This document shows positions 45,143 to 55,347 of a DNA stretch of 64,000 nt, piece by piece; the first letter of the stretch is position 1; each line of letters begins with the position of its first letter. The stretch is from Paramicrobacterium humi. GTDB lineage: Bacteria; Actinomycetota; Actinomycetes; Actinomycetales; Microbacteriaceae. The position numbers were made by a program, and so were the translations under genes. The DNA lies in NCBI RefSeq assembly GCF_900105715.1, contig NZ_FNRY01000001.1, forward strand, positions 124,001-188,000, given 5' to 3'. Below the pieces are notes generated by a model. The model made no database searches. It was not told the origin of the DNA and was given only the letters and a program-made list of their open reading frames with translations.

Positions 45143-46648
45143 TCACCCTACGGCGAGGCGCTCTCGGACGCTCCTCCAGAAATCGAGCTTGTGGCGTTCG
45201 CGGTAGTCGATCGAGCGGATGCCGGTCTCGTCGAACTGCAGAACGGACTCGTCGTCCCCGAAGTCGCGCCACGATGGCGTGCCGTCGAGCGTCGGCGTTC
45301 CGGTGCGCGCGAACGACGTCCAGGACGCTATCATCGTGTCGGCCAGTTCCCGCTGCGCGGGCGACAGGCGGTTCTCGCCGCCCAGGTCGAAGAGGTACGG
45401 CAGCTCCGTCGCGTGGGCCGCTCCCATCCGGAGCCGGGGCGCCGCGATGCCGTTGACGTCCGGAGCTGAGCGGTCCGCGAATTCGTATGCGAAGACCGGC
45501 GCGCTGCGGCTCCACAGCCGGTGCTCGTCGAACGCCGCGAATGCCCACGAGACATCGGTGGCGATCGTGGCCCAGGTCAGGGCGGGCGAGCCGTGATCCG
45601 CCACGGGATAGCGTTCCGCGACGACGCTCGCCTGCTGTGCGAACGAGTTCTCCCTCAGCTCGGCGAGCCGGCTCTCGGTGAGGGGCGTCTTCTGCGCGGC
45701 ACCGGCGATGAACGGGCGCATCTCGTCTCGAGTCGCTCCGGAGATGATCGGCACCGCGTGCACCTTGCCGGTGCGGGTCGCTTCGGCGGGGTCGAGCGGC
45801 ACGAGCGGCGTGCCGAACGCGAGGGAGTTCGCGAACAGGCCGGTGTGCTCCACAAGCCGGCTCGCGGGAACCTCGCGCAGCCGTGCGACGACGTCGCCGT
45901 CGCCGCACTCCAGAAGCTCCGCGAGAGCCGCGCCGTTCTGCTCCACAGCCGGCAGCGGCAGGTACGGCGTGTGCTCGGGCGATCGGGGGAACATGATTCC
46001 CCTGGGCCAGTGCAGGAGGGGTGACCCGGATTGCAGGATCGCCCTCTGGAACAGTCGCGGCGCCGCGGGGCTTGCCAGCAGCGCGCCGATGCTCATGGCT
46101 CCGGCGGACTGGCCGAAGACCGTCACGTTGTCGGGGTCGGCTCCGAAGGCGGCGGCGTTCCGCTTCACCCAGTCGAGGGCGGCGATCTGGTCGGCGAGGC
46201 CGAAGTTTCCGGAGCCGGGCAGGCCCTCGAATCCGAAGTACCCGAAGACGCCGAGCCTGTAGTTGACGGTGACGACAGCGACGTTTCCCTGATTGGCGAG
46301 CCGAGCAGCGTCGTAGAGGTGGCCGCCGCCGGTCGTGAAGCCTCCTCCGTGCAGCCACACCATGACCGGAAGCGGGTCTCGCGATGCGCGACGGGGCGTC
46401 GTGACGTTGACGAAGAGGCAGTCTTCGTCGACCATGGTCGTCGGCATGCCGGGCTGCGGACACAGCGCGGGCGGCCGCGTGGCGTCCGCGACACAGTCCC
46501 AGGCCCGCGGCGGCTGCGGGAGCGTCCACCGCCGGCTGCCGACGGGCGGCTCGGCGTATCGGATGCCGAGGAAGACGCGCGCGGTCTTCGTGGCGCGGCC
46601 GCGCACCGGGCCAGCGTCGGTCGTGACGTCGAGCGGAGCGTCTGTCAC
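45143..46648 (-). CDS. Type B carboxylesterase
   Basis: 501-residue Ser hydrolase. Oxyanion motif [15 protein letters not shown], conserved [11 protein letters not shown], nucleophile motif [15 protein letters not shown] (Q in place of the usual E), and the Glu/His partners further on (the His in [13 protein letters not shown]). The GTG at 46648 overlaps the stop of the upstream membrane-protein gene (GTGA), so the two are coupled. It hydrolyses carboxylic esters; the substrate is unknown. Confidence 0.9.
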   Translation of the reverse strand: MTDAPLDVTTDAGPVRGRATKTARVFLGIRYAEPPVGSRRWTLPQPPRAWDCVADATRPPALCPQPGMPTTMVDEDCLFVNVTTPRRASRDPLPVMVWLHGGGFTTGGGHLYDAARLANQGNVAVVTVNYRLGVFGYFGFEGLPGSGNFGLADQIAALDWVKRNAAAFGADPDNVTVFGQSAGAMSIGALLASPAAPRLFQRAILQSGSPLLHWPRGIMFPRSPEHTPYLPLPAVEQNGAALAELLECGDGDVVARLREVPASRLVEHTGLFANSLAFGTPLVPLDPAEATRTGKVHAVPIISGATRDEMRPFIAGAAQKTPLTESRLAELRENSFAQQASVVAERYPVADHGSPALTWATIATDVSWAFAAFDEHRLWSRSAPVFAYEFADRSAPDVNGIAAPRLRMGAAHATELPYLFDLGGENRLSPAQRELADTMIASWTSFARTGTPTLDGTPSWRDFGDDESVLQFDETGIRSIDYRERHKLDFWRSVRERLAVG

Positions 46649-47382
46649 GCGGCCGGTCCTTCCGACGATTCGGGCCGGTTCGATGGCTGTGCGAGCCGCC
46701 GCCAGAGTCCGGAATGCTCGAAGTATCGGTGCTGCGCCACTTGCACCACGACGAAGGTGACGCCCCAGAGCACACCGCCGACGAGCGGGACGACGTCGAC
46801 AGGCAAGACGTATGCGATGACGACCCGCACGACGGCGTCGGCGATCATCACGACACCCCACAGCACTGTCGCCGTCCTCCAGATGCGGCGCACCCGGGCG
46901 TCGCTCTCCCGTAGGGCGTCCCATGAGCTCACGTTGAGCCTCTCGCCCAGTCGCGTGGGCTGCACCATCGCGCGGGCGAACGAGAACGCGAGCGGACGCC
47001 GAAAGCGCAGGCTCACCAGGAATGCGCCTCCGATGGCCGCCGTGAACCAGCCCTCCTTCGCCAGGAGGAAGCGCGGGCTTCCCGTGATGAAGGAGAGGGC
47101 GATGCTGCCGCCGAGAACCGCGAGCACGAAGATGCCGAGCGCGTTCACCGCGCGCCGGCGCACTGCCCGGTAGACGATCACGACGGCCGTAGGAGAGCCG
47201 GCGAGGATCAGCGCGAGAAGCTGGTCGAGACCGAATCCGCGCAGGACGTAGTAGCCGGCGACGGGAACCACGAGGTCGATCGCGACCGTGCCGAAGAGCG
47301 CCAAGCGCGAGTCCTCTCGCTCAGCTCGCGGCTGCGGGGCCTCCGCTTCTGGGCGGGTTTCGGAGCGTGGTGTGATTCGCAT
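46645..47382 (-). CDS. VC0807/DUF3159-like membrane protein
   Basis: 245 residues with six hydrophobic segments after a charged N-terminal region of about 27 residues: GTVAIDLVVPVAGYYVL, LILAGSPTAVVIVYRAVRR, LGIFVLAVLGGSIALSF and TVLWGVVMIADAVVRVVIAY. It resembles the VC0807 family of unknown function. It is coupled to the carboxylesterase gene and divergent from a TetR regulator 49 bp away, suggesting one regulated unit. Confidence 0.8.
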   Translation of the reverse strand: MRITPRSETRPEAEAPQPRAEREDSRLALFGTVAIDLVVPVAGYYVLRGFGLDQLLALILAGSPTAVVIVYRAVRRRAVNALGIFVLAVLGGSIALSFITGSPRFLLAKEGWFTAAIGGAFLVSLRFRRPLAFSFARAMVQPTRLGERLNVSSWDALRESDARVRRIWRTATVLWGVVMIADAVVRVVIAYVLPVDVVPLVGGVLWGVTFVVVQVAQHRYFEHSGLWRRLAQPSNRPESSEGPAA

Positions 47383-47390
47383 TCGGGCAG

Positions 47391-47428
47391 GCTAGCAAAA
47401 AATTAGCAGGGGTGATAGTTTTTTTATC
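47391..47428. promoter_or_regulatory. AT-rich divergent promoter with short inverted repeats
   Basis: GCTA...TAGC (47391-47407) and GATA...TATC (47414-47428) are short inverted repeats in an unusually AT-rich stretch between the membrane-protein operon and tetR. They could be TetR half sites. The repeats are short, so this is tentative. Confidence 0.35.
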
Positions 47429-47431
47429 GAC

Positions 47432-48097
47432 ATGGCAGATCAGACGATGCAGGAGCCGGCGAAGCTCACGTTCATCCAGCGCACCCGGCGCGCGCAGCTT
47501 GTCGAGTGCGCCATCACCGTGCTCGCGGAAGAGGGGTACGCGCAGGCCTCGCTGTCGCGGATCGCGCGGCGCGCAGACGTGAGCCGAGGCGTCATCCCCT
47601 ACCACTTCGCCAACCGCGATGAGCTCCTCGACGCCGTCGTCGCCGAGGTGTACCGCATCGCGACGAGCGAGCTGCGCCCCAAGATCGACGCGCAGCCGAC
47701 GGCGGCAGCGGCGATCCGCACCTTCATCACGGGAAGCGCCGAGTTCTACCGCGATTTCCCCACGCAGATGGCTGCGCTGCACGAGATCGTGAGCCACTCC
47801 CGCGGCGACGACAACGCAGCCACGTCAGAGGCGCGCCGCGCGACCGAGCAGGAGCTCAGCGCGGTCGGCGAGCTCCTTGAGCGCGGCAAACAGGCGGGCG
47901 AGTTCCGCGATTTCTCCACGCGCGTCATGGCCCGCAGCATCCGGAGCGCTCTGGACGGGCTGCTGCACGACCTGCGCGCGGACCCCCGTCACGACGTCAT
48001 GGCCGATGCCGAAGAGCTCGCGGAGATCTTCGCACGGGCGATGGCGACCGGTGATGCCCGATATGGACATTTCCCGAGGGGACGCTCGCGTCGTTGA
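47432..48097 (+). CDS. TetR-family transcriptional regulator
   Basis: 221 residues. The HTH is in RRAQLVECAITVLAEEGYAQ, RIARRADVSRGVIPYHFANRD, as usual in the first 60 residues. The C-terminal ligand domain resembles the TetR_C_6/BetI-like group (FYRDFPTQMAALHEIV). It probably represses the divergent membrane-protein/esterase pair. ATG 47432 follows the AT-rich promoter directly. Confidence 0.9.
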   Translation: MADQTMQEPAKLTFIQRTRRAQLVECAITVLAEEGYAQASLSRIARRADVSRGVIPYHFANRDELLDAVVAEVYRIATSELRPKIDAQPTAAAAIRTFITGSAEFYRDFPTQMAALHEIVSHSRGDDNAATSEARRATEQELSAVGELLERGKQAGEFRDFSTRVMARSIRSALDGLLHDLRADPRHDVMADAEELAEIFARAMATGDARYGHFPRGRSRR

Positions 48098-48159
48098 GCC
48101 ACCACAGGAGCTGGGCGAAGCGCACCGTGAATCACAAGTGATGCAACTATGCTGTAGGC

Positions 48160-48390
48160 ATGAGAACCACGGTCGACCTACCTCCGTCCCTTCACCGGAG
48201 AGCTGCAGAAATCGCGCGCGCTCGCGGGACATCGTTGTCTTCGGTACTCGCTGAGCTCACCGCTCGGGGCCTCGCGCAGATAGACACGCCGCTAACGATC
48301 TCGAGCGACCCCCTCTCAGGCTTCCCAGTTGTCAGTATCGGGCGACGAGTCACATCGCAGGACGTGGCCGACGCAATCGACGATGAGTAG
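48160..48390 (+). CDS. Antitoxin, ribbon-helix-helix VapB type
   Basis: 76 residues. The ribbon-helix-helix MRTTVDLPPSLHRRAAEIAR with GTSLSSVLAELTARGL occupies the first half. The rest is the toxin-binding tail. TATGCT ends 5 bases before ATG, so transcription may be leaderless. It overlaps the PIN toxin gene by 8 bases. Confidence 0.85.
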   Translation: MRTTVDLPPSLHRRAAEIARARGTSLSSVLAELTARGLAQIDTPLTISSDPLSGFPVVSIGRRVTSQDVADAIDDE

Positions 48391-48778
48391 CGCGTACCTC
48401 CTCGACGCCAACGTACTCATCGCTCTCACTGTCGCTGAGCACGAGCACCATGCCCGCGCATCAGCGTGGGCCGAAGGCGTTGAACGCTTCGCGCTGTGTC
48501 CCGTTGTCGAAGGAGCATTCCTCAGATACTTCGTTCGCATCGGCGAGAGCGTCGATTCCGGCCTCCGCATCCTCGGCGCAGTTCGGCGCCTTGAACGATG
48601 CGAGTACGTGGCCGATGCGATCTCGTATCTCGACGCGGACCTCTCACATGTGCGCGGCTATCGGCAACTCACGGACGCGTATCTCGCGAGCCTCGCGGCC
48701 GCGAGCGGAGCGCGCCTCGCGACATTCGACCAGGCGCTCGCGAGGGATCTGCCGAAGACCGTGACTTTCATTCCCTGA
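48383..48778 (+). CDS. PIN-domain toxin, VapC family
   Basis: 131 residues. Acidic PIN residues are seen in YLLDANVLIALTVAEHEHH (Asp8), LCPVVEGAFLRYF, LTDAYLASLAAASGARLATFDQAL. TFDQAL near the end is the typical VapC finish. It is presumably an RNase neutralised by the preceding RHH protein. ATG 48383 lies inside the antitoxin gene. Confidence 0.9.
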   Translation: MSSAYLLDANVLIALTVAEHEHHARASAWAEGVERFALCPVVEGAFLRYFVRIGESVDSGLRILGAVRRLERCEYVADAISYLDADLSHVRGYRQLTDAYLASLAAASGARLATFDQALARDLPKTVTFIP

Positions 48779-48875
48779 CGCCGTTCGCAGGCTGGGCCTC
48801 GGGAACGCTGCAACCCGCTGCGGTGAACAGCCGTCGTGTGGGCGCTGGCGGTCCCTCGGCACGGTGATTGAAGCG

Positions 48876-49472
48876 CTACCAGGCTCCCACGTAGCTTGAG
48901 GGACGAACCTCGGCGGGAATGCCCTGCTGGCGCACGAACGGCAGGCCGCGCTGCACAGCGAGCTGGATGCGCTGCCGCACCGGCTCGGACGTGAGCTCGT
49001 AGCCGTCGAAGTCGGTGTTCGACGCGTACACGCCAAGCGGCAGCGTGAGCGCCTGGAAGAAGCCGAACAGCGGTCGGAACTGGTGCTCGAGAATGAGCGC
49101 GTGCCGCTCTCCCCCGCCGGTCGCCGACACGAGAACGGGCTTGTCCACGAGCTCGTACTGGCCGACGAAGTCGAAGAGGTGCTTGAACAGCCCCGTGAAC
49201 GAGGCCCGGTACACGGGGCTGCCGACGACGAGCAGGTCCGCGGTCTCGATCGAGCGCAGCGCCGCTTCCGCCCCCGGCCCCACCTGGTCGCGACGCAGCG
49301 CGCCCGCGAGCTCGGGTCCGATCGCGGTGAGCTCGATGAGCTCCGCGGCGACCGGCGTGCGCGTGGCGACCTCGTCGACGATCGCGCGGATCAGCGCCGT
49401 CGTCTTCGAGGGCTCGTGCAGGCTGCCCGAGACCGCGACCACGCGCAGGGGACTGGATTCGTTGTGCGGCAT
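48876..49472 (-). CDS. NADPH-dependent FMN reductase (flavodoxin-like)
   Basis: 198 residues. The FMN loop reads VVAVSGSLHEPSKTTALIRA, and GSPVYRASFTGLFKHLFDFV is the second flavin motif. The segment ATGGGERHALILEHQFRPLF places it near the CE1759/MsuE type of FMN reductase. It would supply reduced FMN to a monooxygenase or act as a quinone/azo reductase. No monooxygenase gene is adjacent. Confidence 0.88.
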   Translation of the reverse strand: MPHNESSPLRVVAVSGSLHEPSKTTALIRAIVDEVATRTPVAAELIELTAIGPELAGALRRDQVGPGAEAALRSIETADLLVVGSPVYRASFTGLFKHLFDFVGQYELVDKPVLVSATGGGERHALILEHQFRPLFGFFQALTLPLGVYASNTDFDGYELTSEPVRQRIQLAVQRGLPFVRQQGIPAEVRPSSYVGAW

Positions 49473-49554
49473 ACAGCGACGGTACGCCAGCGGTCAGCGG
49501 CGGAGAAGACGTCGCGCAATACGACGTAACGGATGCCGCCGACCGCGGCCACCG

Positions 49555-50346
49555 CTACGCGCGAACGACGTTCTTCTCGCCCGCGCGGATCGGCGTCGCG
49601 AGCCGGTTGCCGGCGGGCGGCAGCGGGCACACGTAGAAGTCCGCGAACGCGCACGGCGGCAGGTACAGCCGGTTGAAGTCGACGGTGACGGTGCCGTCGT
49701 CGGCGGGCGAGGCGATCGTGAGGAAGCGGAAGCGGTACGTCTCGTCGCCGCTCGTGCCGTCGCTCAGCACGACGGCGAGGCCGCGCGGGTCGGCGCTCAC
49801 GGTGAGCGTGGCGTGCTCGCCGCCCGGGAGGTCGACGTCGACGGTGCCGGCGACGGCATCCTCCGACACGTGCCCGTCGATCGCCTCGACGGTGCGCGTC
49901 GCGTCGGGCTCCGCGGGAGTGAAGCGGCCCTTCAGCACCCATGCGGGGTCGGGTTCGAAGGCGTCGATGTCGGTGAGGCTCGAGCGCGTCGCGGCATCCG
50001 GGTCGATCAGGCGAAGGGCGAGCGCGCCGTCGCGTTCGAAGTAGCGGATGCGCTTATCGCCCCACTCGATGTCCTGCCCGGCCTCGAGCACGATCTCGGC
50101 GCCGGAGACGGTGTCGTACGGGCGGCCGTCCTGCAGCATCGTCTTGTCGTGCAGCTCGGGCGCCGTGCCGAGGATGCTGCCCCCGCTCGCGTGCCAGACC
50201 CCGGGCAGTCCCTGGTACGCGGCGGGTTCGGTCGTGAGCCAGTGCGTCGCGACGAGCGACGCGAGACCGAGCGGCGACGTCGTGGCGCGCACGCGCGATT
50301 CGTGCCAGTCGTTCCACGCGGCGACGAAGTCTGTAGGTTCAGTCAT
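49555..50346 (-). CDS. DUF1684 protein
   Basis: 263 residues. The hallmark is the C-terminal VDFNRLYLPPCAFADFYVCP followed by LPPAGNRLATPIRAGEK, with the N-terminal AAWNDWHESRVRATTSPLG. The family has no settled function. ATG 50346 follows GAGGAGAGCA. It is probably monocistronic. Confidence 0.9.
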   Translation of the reverse strand: MTEPTDFVAAWNDWHESRVRATTSPLGLASLVATHWLTTEPAAYQGLPGVWHASGGSILGTAPELHDKTMLQDGRPYDTVSGAEIVLEAGQDIEWGDKRIRYFERDGALALRLIDPDAATRSSLTDIDAFEPDPAWVLKGRFTPAEPDATRTVEAIDGHVSEDAVAGTVDVDLPGGEHATLTVSADPRGLAVVLSDGTSGDETYRFRFLTIASPADDGTVTVDFNRLYLPPCAFADFYVCPLPPAGNRLATPIRAGEKNVVRA

Positions 50347-50444
50347 TGCTCTCCTCGAAGGGGTCGGCGCGGCGGGCGGATTCCCCGCACCCGCGAACGC
50401 GCACCGCCCAGCCTATGACAGCCGGGCGGCGCGCGGGGAGGGGG

Positions 50445-51335
<891 letters not shown>

Positions 51336-51926
51336 TCAGCGGCCGAGCTCGAAGCCCTCGAGCCCCGAGAACAGGTCGGGCTCGGCCGGCGCCGGCGGGG
51401 TCGAGGGGTCGGATGCCGCTGGCGTCTCGTCCGCGCGGTCGACCTGGCCGCGGCCCGCGAAGCCGGGACCGCAGGGGATCGCGAGTCCGCCCTGGTAGGC
51501 GAGCGCGACGGCGCGAGCGCGGTCGTCGGCGGCCTCATTGAGCTCGTGGCCCGCGTGCCCCTTGACCCACTCGAAGCGGTACGTGCGGCCCTGGATCGCC
51601 TCGTCGATCTGCTTGAGGATGTCGACGTTCATGACCGGCTTGCCGTCGGCCTTGCGCCAGCCCTTGCGTTTCCAGCCCGGCATCCACTTCGAGATGCAGT
51701 TGATGGCGTACTGGCTATCGCACAGGATGTGCAGCGGCTCCTGCGGGATGTGCGCCGTCGCGCGGAACAGGTCGAGCACGGCCATGAGCTCGCCCATGTT
51801 GTTCGTGCCGTGCGCCCAGCCGCCCGCCGCCCACGAGGAGTCGTCGATGTACCAGGCCCAGCCGGCGGGGCCGGGGTTGCCGAGTGCCGAGCCGTCCGCG
51901 GCAGCCGTGATCGTCATGTCCTCCAT
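51336..51926 (-). CDS. rnhA: Ribonuclease HI
   Basis: About 196 residues. It degrades RNA in RNA-DNA hybrids. The four acidic residues are in AAADGSALGNPGPAGWAWY, MGELMAVLDLF, LCDSQYAINCISKW and LNEAADDRARAVAL. A proline-rich tail of about 50 residues follows the domain and ends DLFSGLEGFELGR. The second ATG (51917) has GGAGG very close upstream; the first (51926) is given here, and the choice changes only three residues. Confidence 0.92.
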   Translation of the reverse strand: MEDMTITAAADGSALGNPGPAGWAWYIDDSSWAAGGWAHGTNNMGELMAVLDLFRATAHIPQEPLHILCDSQYAINCISKWMPGWKRKGWRKADGKPVMNVDILKQIDEAIQGRTYRFEWVKGHAGHELNEAADDRARAVALAYQGGLAIPCGPGFAGRGQVDRADETPAASDPSTPPAPAEPDLFSGLEGFELGR

Positions 51927-51992
51927 CTTTTCATGGGCGCGGGCGAGCCTGTCACAGCAGCGTCCGTCCTACTCGCGTGAAACCGAGAGACG

Positions 51993-52319
51993 TCAATCGG
52001 CGAGGCCAAGAAACACCATGAGCAGGCGTTCCAGGTCAAGCATCTGCGCCGAAGCCAGCCGACCTATTCGGTTCGTCATGTGAGTTCGGCGGACTGTCGT
52101 GACCTTGTCGATCATCACCCAACTGGCCGTTTGCAGTCCGTTCAGGCGGTCGGGGTCCACCCGAAGCCGAAGCAGGGGCGCGTCGACAGGCATAGAAGTA
52201 AACGGACAGACCGTGACCGAGCTGTTTGCGTCGAATCGATCATCTTGGATGACAACGGCCGGACGTGGCTTCGTCGCATAGACACCGCCAGCGACGGACC
52301 AAATCTCGCCCCTGCTCAC
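51993..52319 (-). CDS. Toxin, MazF/PemK family
   Basis: 108 residues from the GTG at 52319: SRGEIWSVAGG, then RPAVVIQDDRFDANSSVTVC, PFTSMPVDAPL and a final LDLERLLMVFLGL. These are the MazF endoribonuclease features (RGEIW, RPxVVIQ, the Thr/Ser pair). The start overlaps the stop of the preceding small gene by 4 bases. An open extension further upstream overlaps that gene and was rejected. Confidence 0.9.
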   Translation of the reverse strand: MSRGEIWSVAGGVYATKPRPAVVIQDDRFDANSSVTVCPFTSMPVDAPLLRLRVDPDRLNGLQTASWVMIDKVTTVRRTHMTNRIGRLASAQMLDLERLLMVFLGLAD

Positions 52320-52519
52320 TCGTCCCAGTCCGCAGAGACAGCCTCGATGAAGTCCTGGTCGTCCGACCGCTGCTCTGCGTCGGCGACAAGCCTCGACTGG
52401 CGGTGCGCCTCGCGCGAGAACTCTTCCGATCTCACATCCGGCACCCACACCTGCATGAGACGGAATCCTCGCTCTCGCATTCGGTCGCGGTGTGCGCCGA
52501 CGCGATCCTTGACAGCCAT
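52316..52519 (-). CDS. Antitoxin, MazE-like (DUF3018)
   Basis: 67 residues: RVGAHRDRMRERGFRLMQVW and VPDVRSEEFSREAHRQSRLV, matching the DUF3018 group of MazE-like antitoxins. The acidic tail DDQDFIEAVSADWDE is the usual toxin-binding end. It is coupled to mazF by a GTGA overlap. Confidence 0.85.
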   Translation of the reverse strand: MAVKDRVGAHRDRMRERGFRLMQVWVPDVRSEEFSREAHRQSRLVADAEQRSDDQDFIEAVSADWDE

Positions 52520-52562
52520 GCTTAATCGTTACATGTAACAGAGAATGTGTCTACAGAATCAG

Positions 52563-53762
52563 TCACAGCAGCGTCGTCGCGACGAAGAGTTCACCGTCGC
52601 CCGAGACGGCGAGCGCTGTCTCGTCGGGAGTGACGTAGAGCGCTTGTCCCGCACGGAGGGTCGCAGCGCCCTGCGCGCCAGTGACGTCGACTTCGCCGCG
52701 CGTGACGACGGCGATCGCGACACCGGGCAGTTCGACGGTCGCGTCGGGGCCGTCGTCGGCGACCTCGACTCGGAACAGCTCGAAATCGGGGATGCCGGGC
52801 GCGAACAGCTCGACGCCGGTCGACACGCGCGTCGGCTGCAAGTACGGGACCGGCAGCGGTTCGAAGTCGAGTACGCTGAGCAGCTCCGGGACGTCCACGT
52901 GCTTGGGCGTGAGCCCGCCGCGCAGCACGTTGTCGCTCGCGGCCATGAGCTCGACGCCGAAGCCGCGGAGGTACGCGTGCACGTTGCCGGCGGGCAAGTA
53001 AAGAGCCTCGCCACGGGTGAGCGTGACGCGGTTGACGAAGAGCGAGACGACGATGCCGGGGTCGCCCGGGTAGTGCTCGGCGAGCAGGCGGACAGTGTCA
53101 ACGGCGGGGCTGGGCGATGCGAGTGCCGCGGAATCCGTGACGGCGGAGACGAGCGCGGAGATCTCGGAGCCGAGCAGATACTGCACGACGTCGCGCAGCA
53201 CCTCGTCGTCGGCGCCGGTCAGCCTCTCGCGCAGAGCGCGCAGCTCCGTGACGGCGAGCGCCATGCCCTCCTTGTCCGCAACGGCGATGAGAGCGTCGAG
53301 GTCTTCGGCTGTCTCGGCCACGCGGCGGAAGCCGCACAGCGCATCGAAGCTCTCGCTGAGGGCGACGATGAGCTCCGGCTTGTGGAAGGCGTCCTTGTAG
53401 TTGCGGTGCGGAGCGTCGAGCGGCACGCCGGCGGCGTTCTCGCGTTCGAACCCCGCCACGGCCTGTTCGGGCGACGGGTGCGCCTGCAGCGAGAGCGGGG
53501 CCTCGGCGGCGAGCAGTTTGAGCAGGAACGGCAGGCGCGGCTGGCGCAGGCCGGCGGATGCCGCGTCGGACTCGATCCACGCGGCGAGATCGGGGTGGCC
53601 CACGCCGGATCCGGCGGCGACCCGGGCGGGCGAGGCGGGGTGCGCGCCGAGCCACAGCTCGGCTTCCGGCTCGCCGGACGGCGCGCGGCCCTGCAGGATC
53701 GCAATGACGGTCTGCGACCCCCAGGCGTAGGGGCGAGGGGTGTTCTCAAGGGCGACGAACAT
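52563..53762 (-). CDS. manA: Mannose-6-phosphate isomerase, class I
   Basis: 399 residues, zinc-dependent; interconverts mannose-6-phosphate and fructose-6-phosphate. Metal and substrate motifs: PFLLKLLAAEAPLSLQAHPS (the QxH metal pair), NYKDAFHKPELIVAL (the Glu ligand), and YLPAGNVHAYLRGFGVELMA. ATG 53762 follows GAGGAGCCGCC. It feeds GDP-mannose/polyprenyl-mannose supply, relevant to the PMT gene in the window. Confidence 0.95.
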   Translation of the reverse strand: MFVALENTPRPYAWGSQTVIAILQGRAPSGEPEAELWLGAHPASPARVAAGSGVGHPDLAAWIESDAASAGLRQPRLPFLLKLLAAEAPLSLQAHPSPEQAVAGFERENAAGVPLDAPHRNYKDAFHKPELIVALSESFDALCGFRRVAETAEDLDALIAVADKEGMALAVTELRALRERLTGADDEVLRDVVQYLLGSEISALVSAVTDSAALASPSPAVDTVRLLAEHYPGDPGIVVSLFVNRVTLTRGEALYLPAGNVHAYLRGFGVELMAASDNVLRGGLTPKHVDVPELLSVLDFEPLPVPYLQPTRVSTGVELFAPGIPDFELFRVEVADDGPDATVELPGVAIAVVTRGEVDVTGAQGAATLRAGQALYVTPDETALAVSGDGELFVATTLL

Positions 53763-53980
53763 GGCGGCTCCTCGGGAGGTCGGCGTGATCCCGCGCGCGG
53801 CGTCGGCGGGCGAAGCGGGCTTGTCGGCTCCCCACAATCTGGCGCGGACGCCGCGAGAAGCACTTGCATCAACCTACCAATCGATTGCCCGGCCGCGGAA
53901 CGCCGCTTCTAGGCTCGCGAGTACCGCGCCGCTGCGGTCGCGGCATCCGACCCTGCCTTCTTCACAACGGGAGAACACCA

Positions 53981-55159
53981 ATGACGTTCGAACCTCTCAC
54001 CAGCGACTTCTACGGGTTTTCGAGCCTGCTGAGCGAGCAGGAGAGGGAGGCTCTGCAGACGATTCGCGACTTCATGGAGCACGAAGTGCGGCCGATCGCG
54101 AACGAGTACTGGGAGAAGGGCGAGTTTCCGCTGCACCTCGTGAAGGGTTTTCTCGCGACGGATGCGGCCCGCTTCGCGTGGCCGGAGACGGCGCCGTTCG
54201 AGAACTCGGCGGTGTTCCGCGGCATGGCGGCGATGGAGATGTCCCGCGTCGATGCGTCGACGGCGACGTTCATCGGCGTGCAGGAGGGACTCGTGATGGG
54301 CACGATCGGTGTGACCGGGTCGCAGGAGCAGCGCGATGAGTGGTTGCCGAAGCTCGCCAGCGGCGAGGTCACCGGCGCGTTCGGGCTGACCGAGCCGCTC
54401 TCGGGAAGCGACAGCGCGCGCGGCCTGCGCACGACGGCGCGGCGCGAGGGCGACGAGTGGGTGATCAACGGCGCGAAGCGCTGGATCGGAAACGCGACGT
54501 TCAGCGACATCACGATCATCTGGGCGAAGGACGAGGCCGACGGGCAGGTGAAGGGCTTCATCGTGCCGACGTCGACCCCGGGCTACACGGCGACGAAGAT
54601 CGAGCGGAAGATCAGCCTGCGGGCCGTGCAGAACGCCGACATCACGCTCGAGAATGTGCGCGTGCCCGAGCTGCTGCGGCTGCAGAACGCGAACTCGTTC
54701 CGCGACACTGCCCGGGTTCTGCGCCTGACCCGCGCGCAAGTGGCGTGGTCGTCGATCGGCGTCGCGATGGGCGCCTACGAGGGCGCCGTGAAATACGCGA
54801 AGGAGCGCGAGCAGTTCGGCAAGCCGATCGCGAGCCACCAGCTCATCCAGGACCACTTGGCCCGCTGCCTCGGTAACATCACCGCGTCGATCGCGATGTG
54901 CGTGCGCGTCTCGCAGATGCTCGACGAGGGTACGCAGCGCGACGAGCACTCGGCGCTCGCGAAGGGCTTCTGCACGGCGCGAATGCGCGAGACCGTGGCG
55001 TGGGCGCGCGAGGCGATGGGCGGAAACGGCATCGTGCTCGACTACGAGGTGGCGCGCTTCTTCGCCGACGCCGAGGCGCTGTACTCGTACGAGGGCACCC
55101 ACGAGATGAACGCTCTCATCGTGGGCCGTGCGATCACGGGCGTGAACGCCTTCGTGTGA
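53981..55159 (+). CDS. Acyl-CoA dehydrogenase family protein
   Basis: 392 residues. The three ACAD domains are clear: N-terminal helices (LSEQEREALQTIRDFMEHEV), the flavin motif GAFGLTEPLSGSDSARGL and IGNATFSDITIIWAK, and the C-terminal REQFGKPIASHQLIQDHLAR with REAMGGNGIVLDYEVAR. The catalytic Glu lies in YSYEGTHEMNALIVGRAITG. The sequence is close to the glutaryl-CoA dehydrogenase group, but the substrate is not proved. ATG 53981 follows CGGGAGAACACCA. Confidence 0.92.
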   Translation: MTFEPLTSDFYGFSSLLSEQEREALQTIRDFMEHEVRPIANEYWEKGEFPLHLVKGFLATDAARFAWPETAPFENSAVFRGMAAMEMSRVDASTATFIGVQEGLVMGTIGVTGSQEQRDEWLPKLASGEVTGAFGLTEPLSGSDSARGLRTTARREGDEWVINGAKRWIGNATFSDITIIWAKDEADGQVKGFIVPTSTPGYTATKIERKISLRAVQNADITLENVRVPELLRLQNANSFRDTARVLRLTRAQVAWSSIGVAMGAYEGAVKYAKEREQFGKPIASHQLIQDHLARCLGNITASIAMCVRVSQMLDEGTQRDEHSALAKGFCTARMRETVAWAREAMGGNGIVLDYEVARFFADAEALYSYEGTHEMNALIVGRAITGVNAFV

Positions 55160-55204
55160 TCGACGGCGGCGGATCAGGCGGCACTACACGACCGGCTCGA
55201 CCGC

Positions 55205-55231
55205 TTGGCACTCTCGATACCAGAGTGCTAA
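55205..55231 (+). promoter_or_regulatory. CIRCE heat-shock operator (HrcA site) overlapping a sigma-A-type promoter
   Basis: TTGGCACTC-N9-GAGTGCTAA matches the CIRCE consensus TTAGCACTC-N9-GAGTGCTAA with one mismatch. It contains a -35 TTGGCA (55205-55210) and, 18 bp on, a -10 TAACAT (55229-55234). HrcA bound here would repress the small DUF2795 gene 117 bp downstream. No chaperone gene follows. Confidence 0.88.
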
Positions 55232-55347
55232 CATCTCAGCCACGAAAACCTGAGCGGAGCGCTCCGGTAGCCCGCAGACAACGGAACAGGAGACACGCTT
55301 AAGCGCGTCAACACTTTCGATTCGCACTCGTTGAGAAAGGAATGACA